A stretch of 64,000 bases of DNA from Styela clava (GCF_964204865.1 NC_135251.1:24490001-24554000); one strand, 5' to 3'; counted from the first letter of the stretch, positions 1-13,284 are shown. Translations and numbers: made by a program. Notes: generated by a model not told the origin, from the letters alone.

Positions 1-2890
1 TTTTGAATAATTCACTACGAAAAACCTGTCCCATTAAATACCAAGCCCTCTTTAGAAATGAATGTATGCGACACTTTCATCTATTATCGTGAAAATACAT
101 ACAATTATTCATTATAATTTATCACTATTTTGGGTTTGGATTCGCGAGGAATACAAAACGTCTTAGTCTTAGTGTGTGTATATAAGTAAATAATATTAGT
201 AATATTAAACACAAATGCAAAGTATGCAAAATTAGTCTTGACTAGGTAGTTAACATCTATAAGTCTGTCCAGACAGCTTTCCTATGATCAGCCGGATATC
301 TCACGATACTTGTCACGCAATCGTTGTTTTATTTGTATCGCAATGACTTGTGTAATTATGAACTCCCTAGTTAATATTTCCACGCCATCGAGTCATAGAT
401 AAATATCATTCGACACTTATCTATGATTGTTTCCGCATTTCCGTCCAAACATGCAATTTACACTATCGATTGTTGTGTTCTCTCTTCTCAAGTGGCGGCT
501 TGGTGTTGAAATCGCTCTGCATGTCGCGGACACTTTCTCATTACTCGTTTTGTGGACCAACTCGACTCGGGTTGGCGATGGTTTATCTGAATTATCGCGC
601 GTCCTTCCGCTCTGGTTTTGTTTGCGGCGAAAGGCTGGATTAAGCCCAGAACGATTCTAGCTTAGAACGTGGTTTTTTCATTTATATATTTCATATTCAC
701 CGCAGTTACAATACTGCTGTCACGTGTTCGTAAACACTGTTTGTGAGTGTCCGTATTTAATCGAAAAAGTCGGTGTTACGCAATATACCGCCATTTTAAA
801 CTTCCCTACTTTTTACTGAGAATAATTAACATAGCTTTTGACATAATGATACCAAGGAAAAAAAATTTCAAGGTCTGAAGCCATTAAAGCCACTTATTTG
901 ATTGATTATATCCCTTGGGCATAAAAGTATTCACAATCGTGTATAAAAATGTAATCAGCTGACTTCCAAGCTATGCTTTTTTTTATTCATACTAACTATT
1001 ACTAGATGTGGTGATATACACGAAAAGAATTATATGCGTTTGTGTCGCATACATCACTATACATACAGACAACTTCAAATTCCAAAGCAATTCGTTGAAA
1101 TTTTCAATCCTGCGAAAGCCAGGGAGCCTAAATCTCAGTCCTTCACATTCCCGACAAAATATGGTGATTCTATTTGAGAATAACGTCATATTCAAATAGC
1201 AATATACGACGCCGTCTTGTCCCATCTGAGTTCATCGGCGCTCCCTCGCCAAATTGTAGCGGTATTTACACCAGATCAAAATCTTGCACTAATTGTAGCA
1301 GTCAGAAAAATACTTCGCGCGGTAAATTTTAGAAATCAAATTTTAAAATTCGTTCATCTGAATTGAGGGAAAATTTTATATTATTGGCCCGTGGCTTGAT
1401 CGAAAGATTTTGTAAATAATGATTCTAATAACATAAAAACAAAACTCAATAAACGAGAAAGCGATCGGAATTAACATTAATCATTTGGCGATATTAGCAA
1501 TTGAGTTAAAATATTTACCCGGTAACATAATGTGAGCGATTTTATACCAGAATAATCACAATGAAAGTAATGTGTTTACTAAATGTACACAATAAAACGG
1601 TAATTTTCAGATCCTTTTAAAAATAATGGGCCGCTCCGTCTATCAATAGTGTAGATATTACTATTGAGTAAATAAAAAATATTTCCGGCTGCGTCGTTTT
1701 CATTACCTTGTCCGCGTCATGGCAATATAAAGTGATCGAGCTTTGGGAGTTTCGATTTGCTTGATCAAATGTTGACGTTGTAAAGTTCACCGGAGACTTG
1801 AAAAATATAATTTATTGTGCAAACTGGTATTGAGAAATGACCGATGAAAGCACTGGTAATACGCACTTTATTTTCAGCCGGTCAGGCCTTTTTTTTTCGA
1901 AAAACTCAATCATCAATTTTTATAATCACGAAAAATAGTTGATCGATAAACACTTACTATTGCAGTTTACATGTCATAGGAAGAAATCGACAACTTTAAT
2001 GACATGCACTTCAAAATGCCTAATGACCCCCAACAGCTATATTTGAATGTGAAGTCCATGTTAAAAGTTCCTTCAAAATATGAATCAAACGTTTGTGCAT
2101 AACATGTGAATCACACCGTTCAAAAAAACAAAACATCTTTGCCATTGCAAACGACCGTTACAACTTGTCAACTAATCAATTTAGAATGTTTTTAATGAAA
2201 AATAAAATACGTTAACTCAATTATTTAGATTAAACCGGATGTTATCATATTTGTTTGAGGTCATTTGTCATGGAACATGGAATTGATTCAATCACTACTG
2301 AGATATGTTTTGTTATTACGAAAAAATATAACATTTGCATAAATTATGTCTGTAGTAGATTGGCACTGGTGATGTTTTTTTTCTAAAAACTTGTAATTTG
2401 CATTACAGCTGTTTCCAGGCAAGGAAATGGCTGTGCCAACTGCCAATACTGCAGTTAATTAACGTCCGAGTTTCATTCAAAGCTCATTACATTCTTTATG
2501 TAATCACAATGGTCGAATTATAAATTGATCATCATTCATCAGTAATGTACTTGTATTGCTTGTAAATTTTAAGCATTAAATATTTCTTGTGATATCATCA
2601 TGATATGACAATATAAAAACTAAATTTTTATTGACGAATATACAAATTGACTGTATTGACATTTGCATAGACTGTGCTCATGTATTGATAGAATAACTTT
2701 TCTTGAACTGTATGATATATTTGAGAAGACTAGAAATTATGACTACCATCAAATTATCCATCAACGAAAATTAAACTTTGAATACTCCTATATGGGTAAA
2801 AAAAACCTGAGTTTACAAAAATTAAACAATTATTTCTTATTGATAATGGCCTGCATGGTATAAATACACACAATTTGTTATACCCTAAAT
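1..2890. other. Gene-free AT-rich stretch, probably SPRED intron or 5' flank
   Basis: I see no supportable exon here. The stretch lies upstream of the first recognised SPRED exon and is probably an intron or the 5' flank of that gene. I looked on the + strand for EVH1 hallmarks (the HHW and FGLTF-type motifs) and did not find them. A more GC-rich patch at about 430-650 stands out from the AT-rich background and could be an unannotated 5' exon or promoter, but nothing identifies it. Confidence 0.4.
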
Positions 2891-3694
2891 CAGTGGCGCA
2901 GCCAGGGGGGATCGGGGTCGAAACCCCCCTTTTGAATTTTTTTGAAAACTGAAAAAGTCGCCGATAACGCGTGCAATTGCCTTCTGCTAAAATCGCCGAT
3001 TGTTTTCATCAGCGTGGCGTGTTATTTAGGCCGTAAACGCCCCAACATTGGTGTTTATTCTCTCCAAATCACAAATTTTTCCCAAATTGTGCGACGGTAA
3101 CAATGATAAATATTTTCTTTTTGTTCTCGCACGGGATTGTGAAAACTGAAAAAGTCGCCAATAACGCGTGCAATTGCCTTCTGCTAAAATTGCCGATCGT
3201 TTTTATCAGCGTGTTATTTAGGCCGTAAACGGCTTTACATTGGTTAATTATTTTATTTTTGTACTTGTACGGAATTGTGAATTCGGTGAGAGTTATTATA
3301 CGTTCATCGGCGGCGAGATTAATCTGAAGTATGTTCAATCAATTCAGTCAGTGTTAAAAGTACATCCCAAATTTGTCGAATACGCAAAATAGAAAAATAC
3401 TTATCAAAACAATATATTATCGGGCAATTTACCACACATTTGTATGTCCGCGGCTTGTGTTGTTCCAGAGTGGCTTTTGTTTTGTTGACGCAACCGTAGG
3501 TTAAATTGAAGACAATTAAATTAATAAAGCAAGACATTTTAAATATGCCGGTATCGGTCATAAATTGATTACTTTGCACAAGAGGAAAATCATTTTTTGT
3601 TAAAAATGTCGGCGTCATCGCGGTGACTATTATTGACGGCACTAGGAATTTCCGATTTCGAAACCCCCCCTTTTGAAAATCCTGGCTGCGCTTG
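2891..3694. mobile_element. Non-autonomous hAT-type DNA transposon with 8-bp target duplication
   Basis: The 804-bp element starts CAGTGGCGCAGCCAGG and ends CCTGGCTGCGCTTG, whose reverse complement is CAAGCGCAGCCAGG, so the ends are terminal inverted repeats. It is flanked on both sides by CCCTAAAT (2883-2890 and 3695-3702), an 8-bp target duplication as made by hAT transposases. Inside, a segment of about 90-105 bp beginning GAAAACTGAAAAAGTCGCC occurs twice in direct orientation (about 2943-3048 and 3139-3232). The short open frames inside resemble no transposase I recognise, so it is probably mobilised in trans. It sits just upstream of the SPRED exon at 3728. Confidence 0.9.
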
Positions 3695-3727
3695 CCCTAA
3701 ATATTAATCGAATTAAATTTTTTTCAG

Positions 3728-6700
3728 TAGCTGAATACACAAACAGCAGTGCCAGTAGTACATGCAGTCGACTGTCTGATGATCATCAGTCGGTAAGTTG
3801 TTGTTCTTTCAAAAAATTTGTACCTTGGAACCTTATAGTTCAACTCCTTATTCTGTGCTCAACTCCTTTTCCCATTTTTTAATTTCTTCATTACCCCAAT
3901 TGTGCATAACAACTCCGTTTCCGTTTGTTGTTCAATCTATAATGAATCATTAGGTAGTGGTATGTACAACTCGCACTCTGGATTTTTACAGTTTGAATAG
4001 TTAGAGGTAAAATTTCACCCTTCACGGTTCACGGTTGTGAAGCGCTGAGAAGGTCAGTCTTTTTTAATTGGTGATTTTTTGGTTGACTATACCCATTTAC
4101 TGACTTAGAACATTTTGAAATTACTTGAACGACGCTTGATATATAATATAACACATGAATGTAAGAGAAGCTGGTAGTAATTTTGCGTTAAACGGTCCTT
4201 GGGCAATCCTGTCAAAATGTGTGTTGATGCTTTAAATTAAACTAGGAGTTTATTTTTTACTCAGTCTTGCACTTCGTCTGCTTCATCCACTGGATCGTCA
4301 TCACCGTGTGAAAAATCAAATTGTACAAGAACTTCTCGGACATCTTGTGAAAGTAAAAAGAAGTTGTCCACATCATCTAATTCTTCATCCTCATCGAGAC
4401 ACGGAAATCGTAAGCATTCTCCGAGTGTAAAACAAGGGAGATCACGCCGTGCCACTCATAATTCAACATCATCAAATACCTCCACACAGGTAGGATAATA
4501 TCAGTAATCTTTTTCTTTATTGGCATACCTTTTTTTGAGAAATTTAGTTTATTTTCTGATTATATACAGTTCGTCTAGAATATTACTCAAAGCAGCACTA
4601 TAGGAGAGGAGAAAAGCTCGTTTAAACGTGAATCTGCATGAAAACACCGAAATACTAAGATATGCAGTTAAATTCCTGCTTGTGAAAACAGGCAGCATGA
4701 AACTTAAACCGATTTACGTCAACATGACCAGGAAACAATTCTCGAAAGTGAATTCAATAAAGCATTAGTTCGAAGGAACCCATAGCCATAGCCAAAGTTA
4801 CTATAATAACCCTACCAACAGAATTAAGCACCCGAGAGAACATAAATTATGACCGCTACACATTGACAGCTTGTTGGTTAGGATCAGTCTCCTGTAACTG
4901 ATGACATCACTGATCGTGCTCAGCCATCTGGGAAAAGACTAGTTGCCACAAAATGACAGTTATACTCATAATATAAACCAGGGTTTTGCAACATTTTTGT
5001 CGGTGGGCCATATAACCAGCTTCAGGCATCTAGTCGGGCCACACAAAAACTCAAGTTATTCCATGCATGCAACGAATTAAGCAATAATTCTTACAATGCC
5101 AAATATTATTTATTCACAATTTTAGTGGAACATTTTAAATTTTGAGTTCTTACATGATTTTTTATCGACAGTAGCATGCCAGAGCGACAAGAGCAAAAAA
5201 AACATTTTATTTTCTTACCCATGTGAGCACCTTTTTAAACATAAACTGTCGGATTAGATAGGATAATCTGAGTGTTGACAAGGGCCCACACTAAATGGCT
5301 TGGCGTTTAGTTCGCGGGCGGCCTGTTGCACACCCCCTACTATAAGCAAATTAGAATTTTTTTATATTTGAAGTATTTATACACCTTCGCTAAAAATAAG
5401 CGAATAATGTGATAACATGACTGTTATTCCAAATGCTTTGACCATTAGGCTATTATGCCCACTAAGCTTACTATAAATATTTCTCAATTTCAGAATCGTG
5501 CCATCCATACCCACCATATACCGTCAGTACCAGCCGTAGCTGCAACTCCAGCGTTGTCTTTATTGTCATTTTGTGACACCCCGTCTCCAGTTGATCTAGG
5601 ACAGCCGCATTTCAGATATCCACTTCCTCAACAGCAGCCATACAAACCGAACCTGACATTTTTAAACAGGATTATTGCGAAGGATAGCTCGCATTTTGAG
5701 CTTTCTGCTCTTTCTCATTCATCACCTCAAACACCATCGAATACAACGTGCAAGGAACCTGAAGTGCCAACTATGCCGCCAAAATTGGTAAATAAATCAT
5801 TTATTTGTTATTGTTCGGGGAAACACAAATTAGTTTTTTCAAGTAATATAAATTAGTAGAATTTTATGTTCTGAAACTTTGAATCTATTTGTCCAAAGAT
5901 TTTGACTTGCGGGCATAGGATTTTAGTTTAAAGTGCTTGATCATTTAGGGGCGCTCCAGAAGTGTGTGTACCTATATAATGGTAACTAATTTTGTTCTCC
6001 TACTTCACATCAAGTTGTGTAAAGGGACTGAAACTTATGGGCAGGGGGTATATTCACTTTGCCAACACAAACAGTCCCCGAACTCGTAATAGAGCTAAAA
6101 TGAGGAAAATCTGAATAAAATTATGGCCTAACCCTAACCTGGTAGACACACTACGGGAGTACCCATTTAGGTATTTGAAAAATTTGATTGTGTTTGATAG
6201 ATATTATCTTATGGTTATTTACTCATCCTTTTTTTACTCTTAAAATTATGACATATTGTACCAAATACATGATTGTCTAAATCATTAAATTGTTCAAAAT
6301 TATAAATCATATTAGATATGTATTAATGCGAGACTTCCTGATTTCCATATTTGTGTTTGCATTTCTGTTTTTTGTTTTTATTTTGTACTATTTTCCTTAA
6401 CGCAAGATAGATGTTAATGTTCCATTATAACATCTTTTGAAGAACTTAATTTTATATTTGCTGCAAGAATTAAAATAGAGCCTTAAACCTGTTATGAAGA
6501 TAAAAGCAAGCAAGAGTAGTTTGTTTTTGCTGTAGCACTGTTTACCACTGCCCCACCACCAATAACAATTTTGATGCCGCTCATGAATTAAAAACTGAGC
6601 ATCTGATGCTTTCTATTTTTCTCAATGCCCCTTTTTCTATGCTATTAAAGTCCTTATCTTAAGAATTAGTCTATCAAAGCAAACCTTTGAATTTAGGTAC

Positions 6701-7854
6701 ATCGGTTTGGAAACGAAGATTGTGATCCTGTTGATGACCAAAGTAAGAATAACGAGAGGGCGATCTCATCAATTCACTCTCCTCCAAGTCTAAACAATCA
6801 ACCTCACCAGCATGAGTCTTCTCGATCACGAAACAGACGAGTGCCTTCAAATGAAGGCCGCCAAAGGGCACACCATTATGGCAGACCCCGGCACACAAAA
6901 ACACCTTATCTGGACAATGCCAATCGTTTGCGTGACTTGAAACCAACAGAGCCTAATTCCTATGTGCTTTTTTCTTCTTCTAAACCTGCCACTTCCCACA
7001 GTTCACAGCATATTACAGGTAGAAGTCTCACCACAATCGGTGCATCTTTGCCTGGTATACGTCCAGAGTACAAGGCTTTGGGACAAATGACTTTAGTTGA
7101 TGGTTTTCAGTATCACCCAATTCTTTCACCGGCAACTACCAGTCCACAATTTCAGCATCCGCAAACAGGTGCACTTTCTATTATGGCATCTACAATGGAT
7201 GAGGCACCATTTTATAATCGTACTGATATGTATTTCACCTCGAACATTGACAGCATAAAAGACGATGCCATTATTTATGAGCCAGGCAGTAGTCTGATTT
7301 CCAGCCCAAATAAGTCTAAAATTAAAGACTGTTATTATGATGAAAGCATGAGTGATTTTCAACCACACTCTAGCTGTTCTCTGTGCTGTTGTCCTGGTAT
7401 AAAATTGAGACCAAGGCGACGTAGTAGTTCCAGTCATAATCGTATTAATGAAGACTTGGCAGAAAGATCGAGATGTACGCGCTGTCGAGAAATGTTTAAT
7501 CATGAAAGCAACAAACCTGGATCGTGCAAGTACGCACCAGATAAATGCCTCGAAAACATTAATAAAGTCACTTGTATGTGCTGTGTGAGCTCTTTATTCT
7601 ATCACTGTTGCCGTGATGATGAAGGCGATTATGACGAACAGCCATGCACATGCACTAGCAGAGATCGAGGTAGATCAAAAACTCTGCGACGTTGGTCAGC
7701 GCTCGCTGCTTTAAGTGTTATTTTTCCATGTCTGTGCCTTTATCCACCATTGCGAGCATGTCATAGTTGCGGCGTTGCTTTTCATTGTTGTGGCGGCAAA
7801 CATCAAGCATCCTATTCAAGCACAAAAAGCACTGATAAACAGCCTAAACGATGA
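3728..7854 (+). CDS. SPRED (Sprouty-related, EVH1-domain) protein, C-terminal part in four exons
   Basis: Exons at 3728-3792, 4265-4489, 5494-5787 and 6697-7854 join in frame (65, 225, 294 and 1158 nt; the three junctions are phase 0), each between AG and GT sites, ending in TGA. About 579 residues are encoded here. The first three exons are Ser/Thr- and Pro-rich low-complexity sequence. The last carries the cysteine-rich Sprouty domain (roughly 7471-7815), with FNHESNKPGSCKYAPDKC, CMCCVSSLFYHC, PLRACHSCG and CCGGKH. The FNH..N..G.C..APD and CCGGKH signatures are SPRED-type rather than classic Sprouty. SPRED proteins are membrane-associated inhibitors of Ras-Raf-ERK signalling, working with neurofibromin through an N-terminal EVH1 domain. 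That domain is not seen here, and the 3728 exon begins mid-codon, so earlier exons must exist, probably left of the window. I recognise no c-Kit-binding region. Confidence 0.87.
4979..5339. mobile_element. hAT-type MITE in SPRED intron
   Basis: The left end CAGGGTTTTGCAACATTTTT is followed by GTGGGCC, and the right end read in reverse is TAGGGGGTGTGCAACAGGCC. The flanking octamers ATATAAAC (4971-4978) and CTATAAGC (5340-5347) agree at 6 of 8 positions, consistent with a decayed 8-bp target duplication. The GGGCC-rich subterminal sequence and CAGGG start are typical of hAT MITEs. There is no coding capacity. Confidence 0.7.
5949..6164. mobile_element. MITE family A, copy 1 (24-bp terminal inverted repeats)
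   Basis: This 216-bp element starts GGGCGCTCCAGAAGTGTG and its reverse-complemented right end starts GGGTACTCCCGTAGTGTG. ATTTAG flanks it directly on both sides (5943-5948 and 6165-6170). Two further copies occur at 25840-26053 and 42089-42286, sharing an internal block around GGTAACTAATTTTGTTC and TGGCCTAACCCTAACCTGG. It lies in the SPRED intron between 5788 and 6696. Confidence 0.85.
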
Positions 7855-8817
7855 CCGGACTCTATATCACCATATACATTGTCCTGCTCGATGGACCTGG
7901 TTGCATGCAATGCACAACTAAAGCAACCAAACTCAGGGATGCTTATTAGTTAGAATGCTCACTTTTTTCAAATTGCATAATTTTTAATGGCATGTATGGT
8001 AGAAACAATTTTTTGCGATCTTTGATTATGTATTGAGAAATTGTTGGCACATAAATCATGAAAACTTTCATTAACATTTATACTGTCGATTTTCAATGGG
8101 TTTGCTACGAGCAAAATTTAATAATTCATGTCACCTTGAAAGGAAAACCTTACATCAATGGATATGTGAAAGTTAATCTTTTATGTCACCTTTATGTAAA
8201 ACTTCAAAAAGCAAATACTAAACGATTATTGTTATATTGAAGCATACATCATAATAATTAGTGAGTTAACAAATGTATTGTAATCATCATTTTTATGAAG
8301 TACTCAAAATTTGATTGTTTTTCAAATACAGAGAAGAGTGCTATAATATCTGTCAAAGTTATTTATGAAAAGGCGTGATTAGCACTATTATCATACTTTG
8401 TCTGAAATTCTTTAATGTATGGTTATAAATATATTGTGCTACCAAATATAATTTAAAATAATACATAATACAAATTTTATTTTCTCAAATTATTGTGGTT
8501 CTTGGTTTTTATTTTTTTCCTACCTAGTTTGATAAATACATCATAAACCAATTATTTATTTCTGATTTGATGAAGCTTATTTCGTCAGCCCTATCGTATG
8601 CTCACAACTTTCCAGCAGAGTAATAGCCACTGTCATTGTGCCCACATGAGATATTGTACTTTTCGAAAAGCTGCTGCCAGTTTTCAGTAAAACATTACTT
8701 ATTTTGTAGCACTTTTTGTGCAACGTTCTCATTAGAATTGCTAATTTAGTTTAATTAGAAAGTGGCATAGTAAATCTTCAAATACAAAGCAGGGAATTAT
8801 TGTGCCATAGGATAGAA

Positions 8818-8823
8818 AATAAA
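8818..8823 (+). terminator. Candidate poly(A) signal for SPRED
   Basis: AATAAA lies 964 nt past the SPRED stop, the first canonical hexamer I noticed on this strand. Position is the only evidence, and variant signals could be used instead. Confidence 0.3.
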
Positions 8824-9830
8824 ATTGATAGGCAATAATAGAAAATGCGAAGGAATCAACGCCACTGAATTTTTGTGTGATCAATCTTTTGTTGTGATTG
8901 ATATATCAAATATAGGAAGCTACACTCGTACAGGAACTTTTTTATTTTTTCATCACAATCTTGCTGAGTTCTGGTCTAGATGTTGATTTTACTTCAAACT
9001 TTCAGTAATTTTTCTTTTTATTGGTACACCGCAACAAATATAATAAAGTGGTACTCGTTGTGATGTCAAAAGTTATATCTCAAAAGCATTTACCATTTAG
9101 CTGTATGGTACAAATATAGCCTTGTCCATTCTCTTATAATAAAGAAAAGGTGTTTTACATTGTTGCTTTCATGTGATAAGTTTCAATTTTTACTTTTTTT
9201 TTTTATATATATATCGCAGCACTAGAAATGTTTTCATTTTGTAACTACATAAGGAAAGGCTGCTCATTGCGTGATCATCACTATGTTATGTTGATTTTGT
9301 TTTATCAAGGATTTTACCTTTTTTCACTGGCTCACACATGTTCAATTTTTCTGATGCTGATGCCTATCAGCGCGTGGTTAATTACTGTTAAAACTGAAAT
9401 AATATGATCCCTTTAACTGCTTTGTGGAAAGTAATCAAGTCCCTATTTATAGCTAAAACCCAACGGCATTTTCCACCTAAGTTTTTCAACGTCTAAACGT
9501 TTTACTGTTTTTATTTTCATTTTTTTTACCTTTTTCGCACCAGACTTATGGATATGTTTTATTTCATGAAAGTAAACAAAAGTGACCATCGGATTATTGG
9601 TTTTGTGTTCATTTTGTCTAGCCTCAGATAGTGTTTATTGTCGCCGGCTGTTATTGTTATGTTAGAAAAAGTCCAGAATAATTTTTCTCTTGATTCATGG
9701 TAGCGTTAGTTATTCTTCCCACACATTGCTATACTCATTTTCTCAGGGTCTGAATTTCAGACTTAATGATGGTAATCGAAAGTAAAATTTTCTGCAAAAT
9801 TTTACAGTCTATTGAGGAAGGTTTTGTAAT

Positions 9831-10922
9831 TAGAGATGTTTCGATACCACTTTTGTCACCGATATCGATCCGATACCAGCTAAAAACCCCGATACCGATA
9901 TTCAAAACAGTCGATAGGCCGATATTTCGATACTATGTAATTTTTACCTCAAGTGAACATGACAGACGAGCTAAAACAATACTCTTTGAGCATTATTCAT
10001 AGTGCATGTCATTTCAGATTAAAAAAGTAGATATCGGTATATCGCATAATAAGAAATTGATATTTGGGATCCAGTGCTTAATTGATTTATATGCATCTCC
10101 GTGTTCAAAACTCAGGGTTTGGCTACTTTGGGTGGTAAAATAAATTAGTGTTTACCTATCCTATCAAACTGATACATTGGATTACATGCGCAGGATTTTG
10201 TGCCAATATAAAAACATATTTTGTATTTCACACATCGGAAAAGTCCACTAATATTCGATTGCTATATTTCCTTATAATAATCAGGTAATATTAAAAATGT
10301 CAATATAAAAACTTGGCAGTAAAATATCCAAACAAGTTGATATCTGTTTGCAAAACATGCTTCGCAGTTAAAACGCATTGTGACTCAACAAACGCATTCT
10401 AAGGCAGGATGACTCTAGAAGGGGGATAGAAATTTCAATAGTATCGTATATTCGAGCATGGGAATCAGGCATCAGTTGAAATGACAAAACGAAAGTTCAT
10501 CGAAAATTACATTCAGTATGGATTCACATCTTTTCCGAAAACTCTGAAGTAAAAGGACAGTGTGTTTTATGCTATTAAGTTCTTGAGCATCATTCATTGA
10601 GACCATCAAAACTCGGAATTTTATCTGAAAACAGGGTTTTCCACATCGGTGTAAATCAAAACAAAGGCTCGGAACCCACCAAAAATTATTATATTAGTTG
10701 ATAATGTTCAGCAGCAAGTAACCCACTAATAGTCACTTGAATCATTCGGAAATTTCTTTTCTAGCATAAAAAAACTTAGTGGGCCGCAGAACTTTTGTGC
10801 AACAAAAAGTGGGCCATGAACGAAAAAAGGTTGAGAACCACTGTTCTAGATCATATTAAAAAGCTAAATATATCGGTCTACATTTAGCCGATACCGATAT
10901 TGCCGATACATCGGTGCATCTA
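9831..10922. mobile_element. Diverged hAT-like non-autonomous transposon
   Basis: The left end reads TAGAGATGTTTCGATACC and the right end in reverse reads TAGATGCACCGATGTATCGG. Both ends are followed inward by clusters of CCGATACCGATAT-type sequence, giving diverged terminal inverted repeats of a kind common in hAT elements. No matching 8-bp flanks were found, so the boundaries are approximate. At about 10780-10844 it contains a second hAT-like end (AAGGTTGAGAACCACTG preceded by GTGGGCC), suggesting nested insertion. Confidence 0.55.
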
Positions 10923-10988
10923 TACCTCGTATAGGCCAAAGTTTTCGATATCAGAAGTTGTTTTTTCGGTTCAATTACTCAAACCCAC

Positions 10989-11073
10989 GTACATTTGAAC
11001 CCACGACAAACCCATGGGTTTCAGCACCCGCATATAGATCGAACCCATGGTATACACATGGGTTCAAATGTAC
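10989..11073. repeat. Inverted repeat able to form a long hairpin
   Basis: GTACATTTGAACCCA (10989-11003) and its exact reverse complement TGGGTTCAAATGTAC (11059-11073) are separated by 55 bp. That spacer contains further short palindromes built on AACCCATGGGTT. It could be the core of a fold-back element; no gene is associated. Confidence 0.7.
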
Positions 11074-12969
11074 GGTCACCGTTTTTCCTACGGAATATCA
11101 GAGCTGGAGTCGAAGTCCCAAGAGTCTGCATCAACGTGTTTTCACCCCGGTGTCAAATGTTAATTTTCCCAACCCTAGAGCCTTGCTTGGAAAAAACTAA
11201 AATGCCACACGATTTGTTTACATCAGGGGTGTGCAAACTGCGGCCCAGCCGCAAAAGAAAATTGTGCGGCTCGCAGAAAAATGCCAATTTCAAAATATGT
11301 GCCCGCAAAACGAGCTTTTAGTTTATTTAATCTGGAACGTGCGAGTAATTTTAATCTCCTTGCTTCGCGAAGCCAGAACCAGTACCTGAGTAAAACTGTC
11401 GTATCAGCGAAATAAGCTAGCAAGATCCTGTTGGAAAATACACAATGTTATAAAAGTATCATTCTCACTGAATTCGTTTAAAGTCGGCGTGACAATAAAT
11501 TAAATAGCAATTTTTTTCAGAAATTTTTTGCGTTTCAAAGGATTCACAGTGGTCAAAATTGGACCAATGACCAATTGTTTAATGTCATTGATTGGACTAA
11601 CGATGTAAAAATGGGCATTGGATAATATGTTTGTCTTTTGTTTTTTTTCATCAACCTTAATGTATAATTTTTCCATGCAAATGTTTATTTTCTGGAAGTG
11701 GGATCAAATCAAATTTGGATGGGAACTAATCAACTATTAATTCGATGAATTGGCATAAAAATAAACAAATAAATTATCTTGCAAATTTGTTTTAATTATC
11801 CGTATCTTGTATGGTACCAGCGGAGGTCGGAGTGTGCGTAAGCTGATATTTCATAACAGTGCAGCTGAGGGAAATTTTTCTTTTTCAATGCAATGAGCCC
11901 CGTACATTATGAAAAACCATACAGCCATATATGTGCAGATGTGGCCTCAGCTGTAGGTATAGTTCAGTTGTATATCTATCGTATGTTAGACGGAGGTTAG
12001 GAATGACATAGGCAAGACCGGGACTACACGAGACCCGAATAGTAGCATCAGAAACTGTAAAATACAAAAAATACTTGCGTTTTTCACTCAATTTCTCACT
12101 CCTGTTATGCTATTCAGTTATTTTTTGAGTAAAGCTGCAAAGGCAGAAACCTGACAGGTGATTATTCCATAATCCATTGGAGTATTTGGTTGTATTAAGA
12201 AATTTTGTTTTTGGTTGAGGTTTAGCTGTCAAGTTAACGTAATGACCAACAACTAATGTTCTGCAACGGGATTCGATTTGAAGGGGCTACTTGACCGGAA
12301 TTACAATTGGAATTTACTAACTTGGGGAAAAGTCGAGCTGATAACATAACTCTTGAAGGCGTACGACAAACATCTTTTCGTGCCGGCATGTCATTCTGTA
12401 TTTACTGTTGGTTTGTATCGCCTAATATCAAGATAAACAAAGCCCATCCACCAGAATTAAAAGTATTTGGATAAAAGATTGGATTTAAAGTTGAATTGTG
12501 GACGATCTGTTATGGGTGTTTTGCGAGGATTGGGTTCTTTGATGAATCTAGTTGTGGATGATAGAACAGAGCTCAGAAAATACTGCACCTGTTGGAATGA
12601 TGGTTGTGCGTGGAAATTCGATATTAATGTTGCAACCGATTTAACAATCTTTTCAAGACATTTAAATTTGGCATATATATGCAGATATTCCGTATAGGAT
12701 TGTATAAATTATTATTACTGTAGCTTGAGTGCTTCAAAAGTAAAACAGCCCGAAGGTTCAATACATTCGCGTATCTTTTGTTTCTTTATTTCTGGCCCAA
12801 CCCTTGTTTAACTAGGTTTGTGTTTTTTGTCATTTTTTTTTTTTGTGTGTGTGTGCTGGTGGGCGGGCACTTGATATTTTTCATGTTTTAAACTTTTTTG
12901 AAGGTTTTGCTCGTTCTCCAGAATTCTCCATTTATATTTTGTATGTATTATGGAGTTTTCAAAATAAAA

Positions 12970-12990
12970 TCTATCTATCTATCTATCTAT
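12970..12990 (+). repeat. CTAT microsatellite
   Basis: A short run of about five CTAT units follows TCAAAATAAAAT. Tetranucleotide tails like this often mark the 3' end of non-LTR retroelements, but I cannot define an element upstream of it. Confidence 0.7.
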
Positions 12991-13284
12991 ACCCCTGGTA
13001 CATGCAGACATGTGTCTGTGCTGCAGTGCAAATTAGGAAATGAATACGTAGGTACCGGTACCGAAATAAAAGCGATCAAGACTCAGAGGAAGGTGTTCAG
13101 TATAATCAGGCCCGTTTGTACAGGTTAGAGGTTACCGTACTGTATATAACTAAAAGTCCATTTCGACTCCATAATCAGCATTAAAGATGATACTGTGATA
13201 GCATAACTCTGTAACTGATGAAAACAAAGTAAATAAAACTGATTACAGAATCAAGAGAGAGAAAAAAAAAACTTAATTGAATCC

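Noticed and set aside
1167..1183. ATTCTATTTGAGAATAA, similar to an ascidian spliced-leader sequence
   Set aside because: It has an internal insertion relative to the known leader, no donor or snRNA-like context, and occurs once, so chance is the better explanation.
3069..3642. Overlapping minus-strand open stretches inside the 2891-3694 element
   Set aside because: They span repeat and terminal sequence and show no protein family features.
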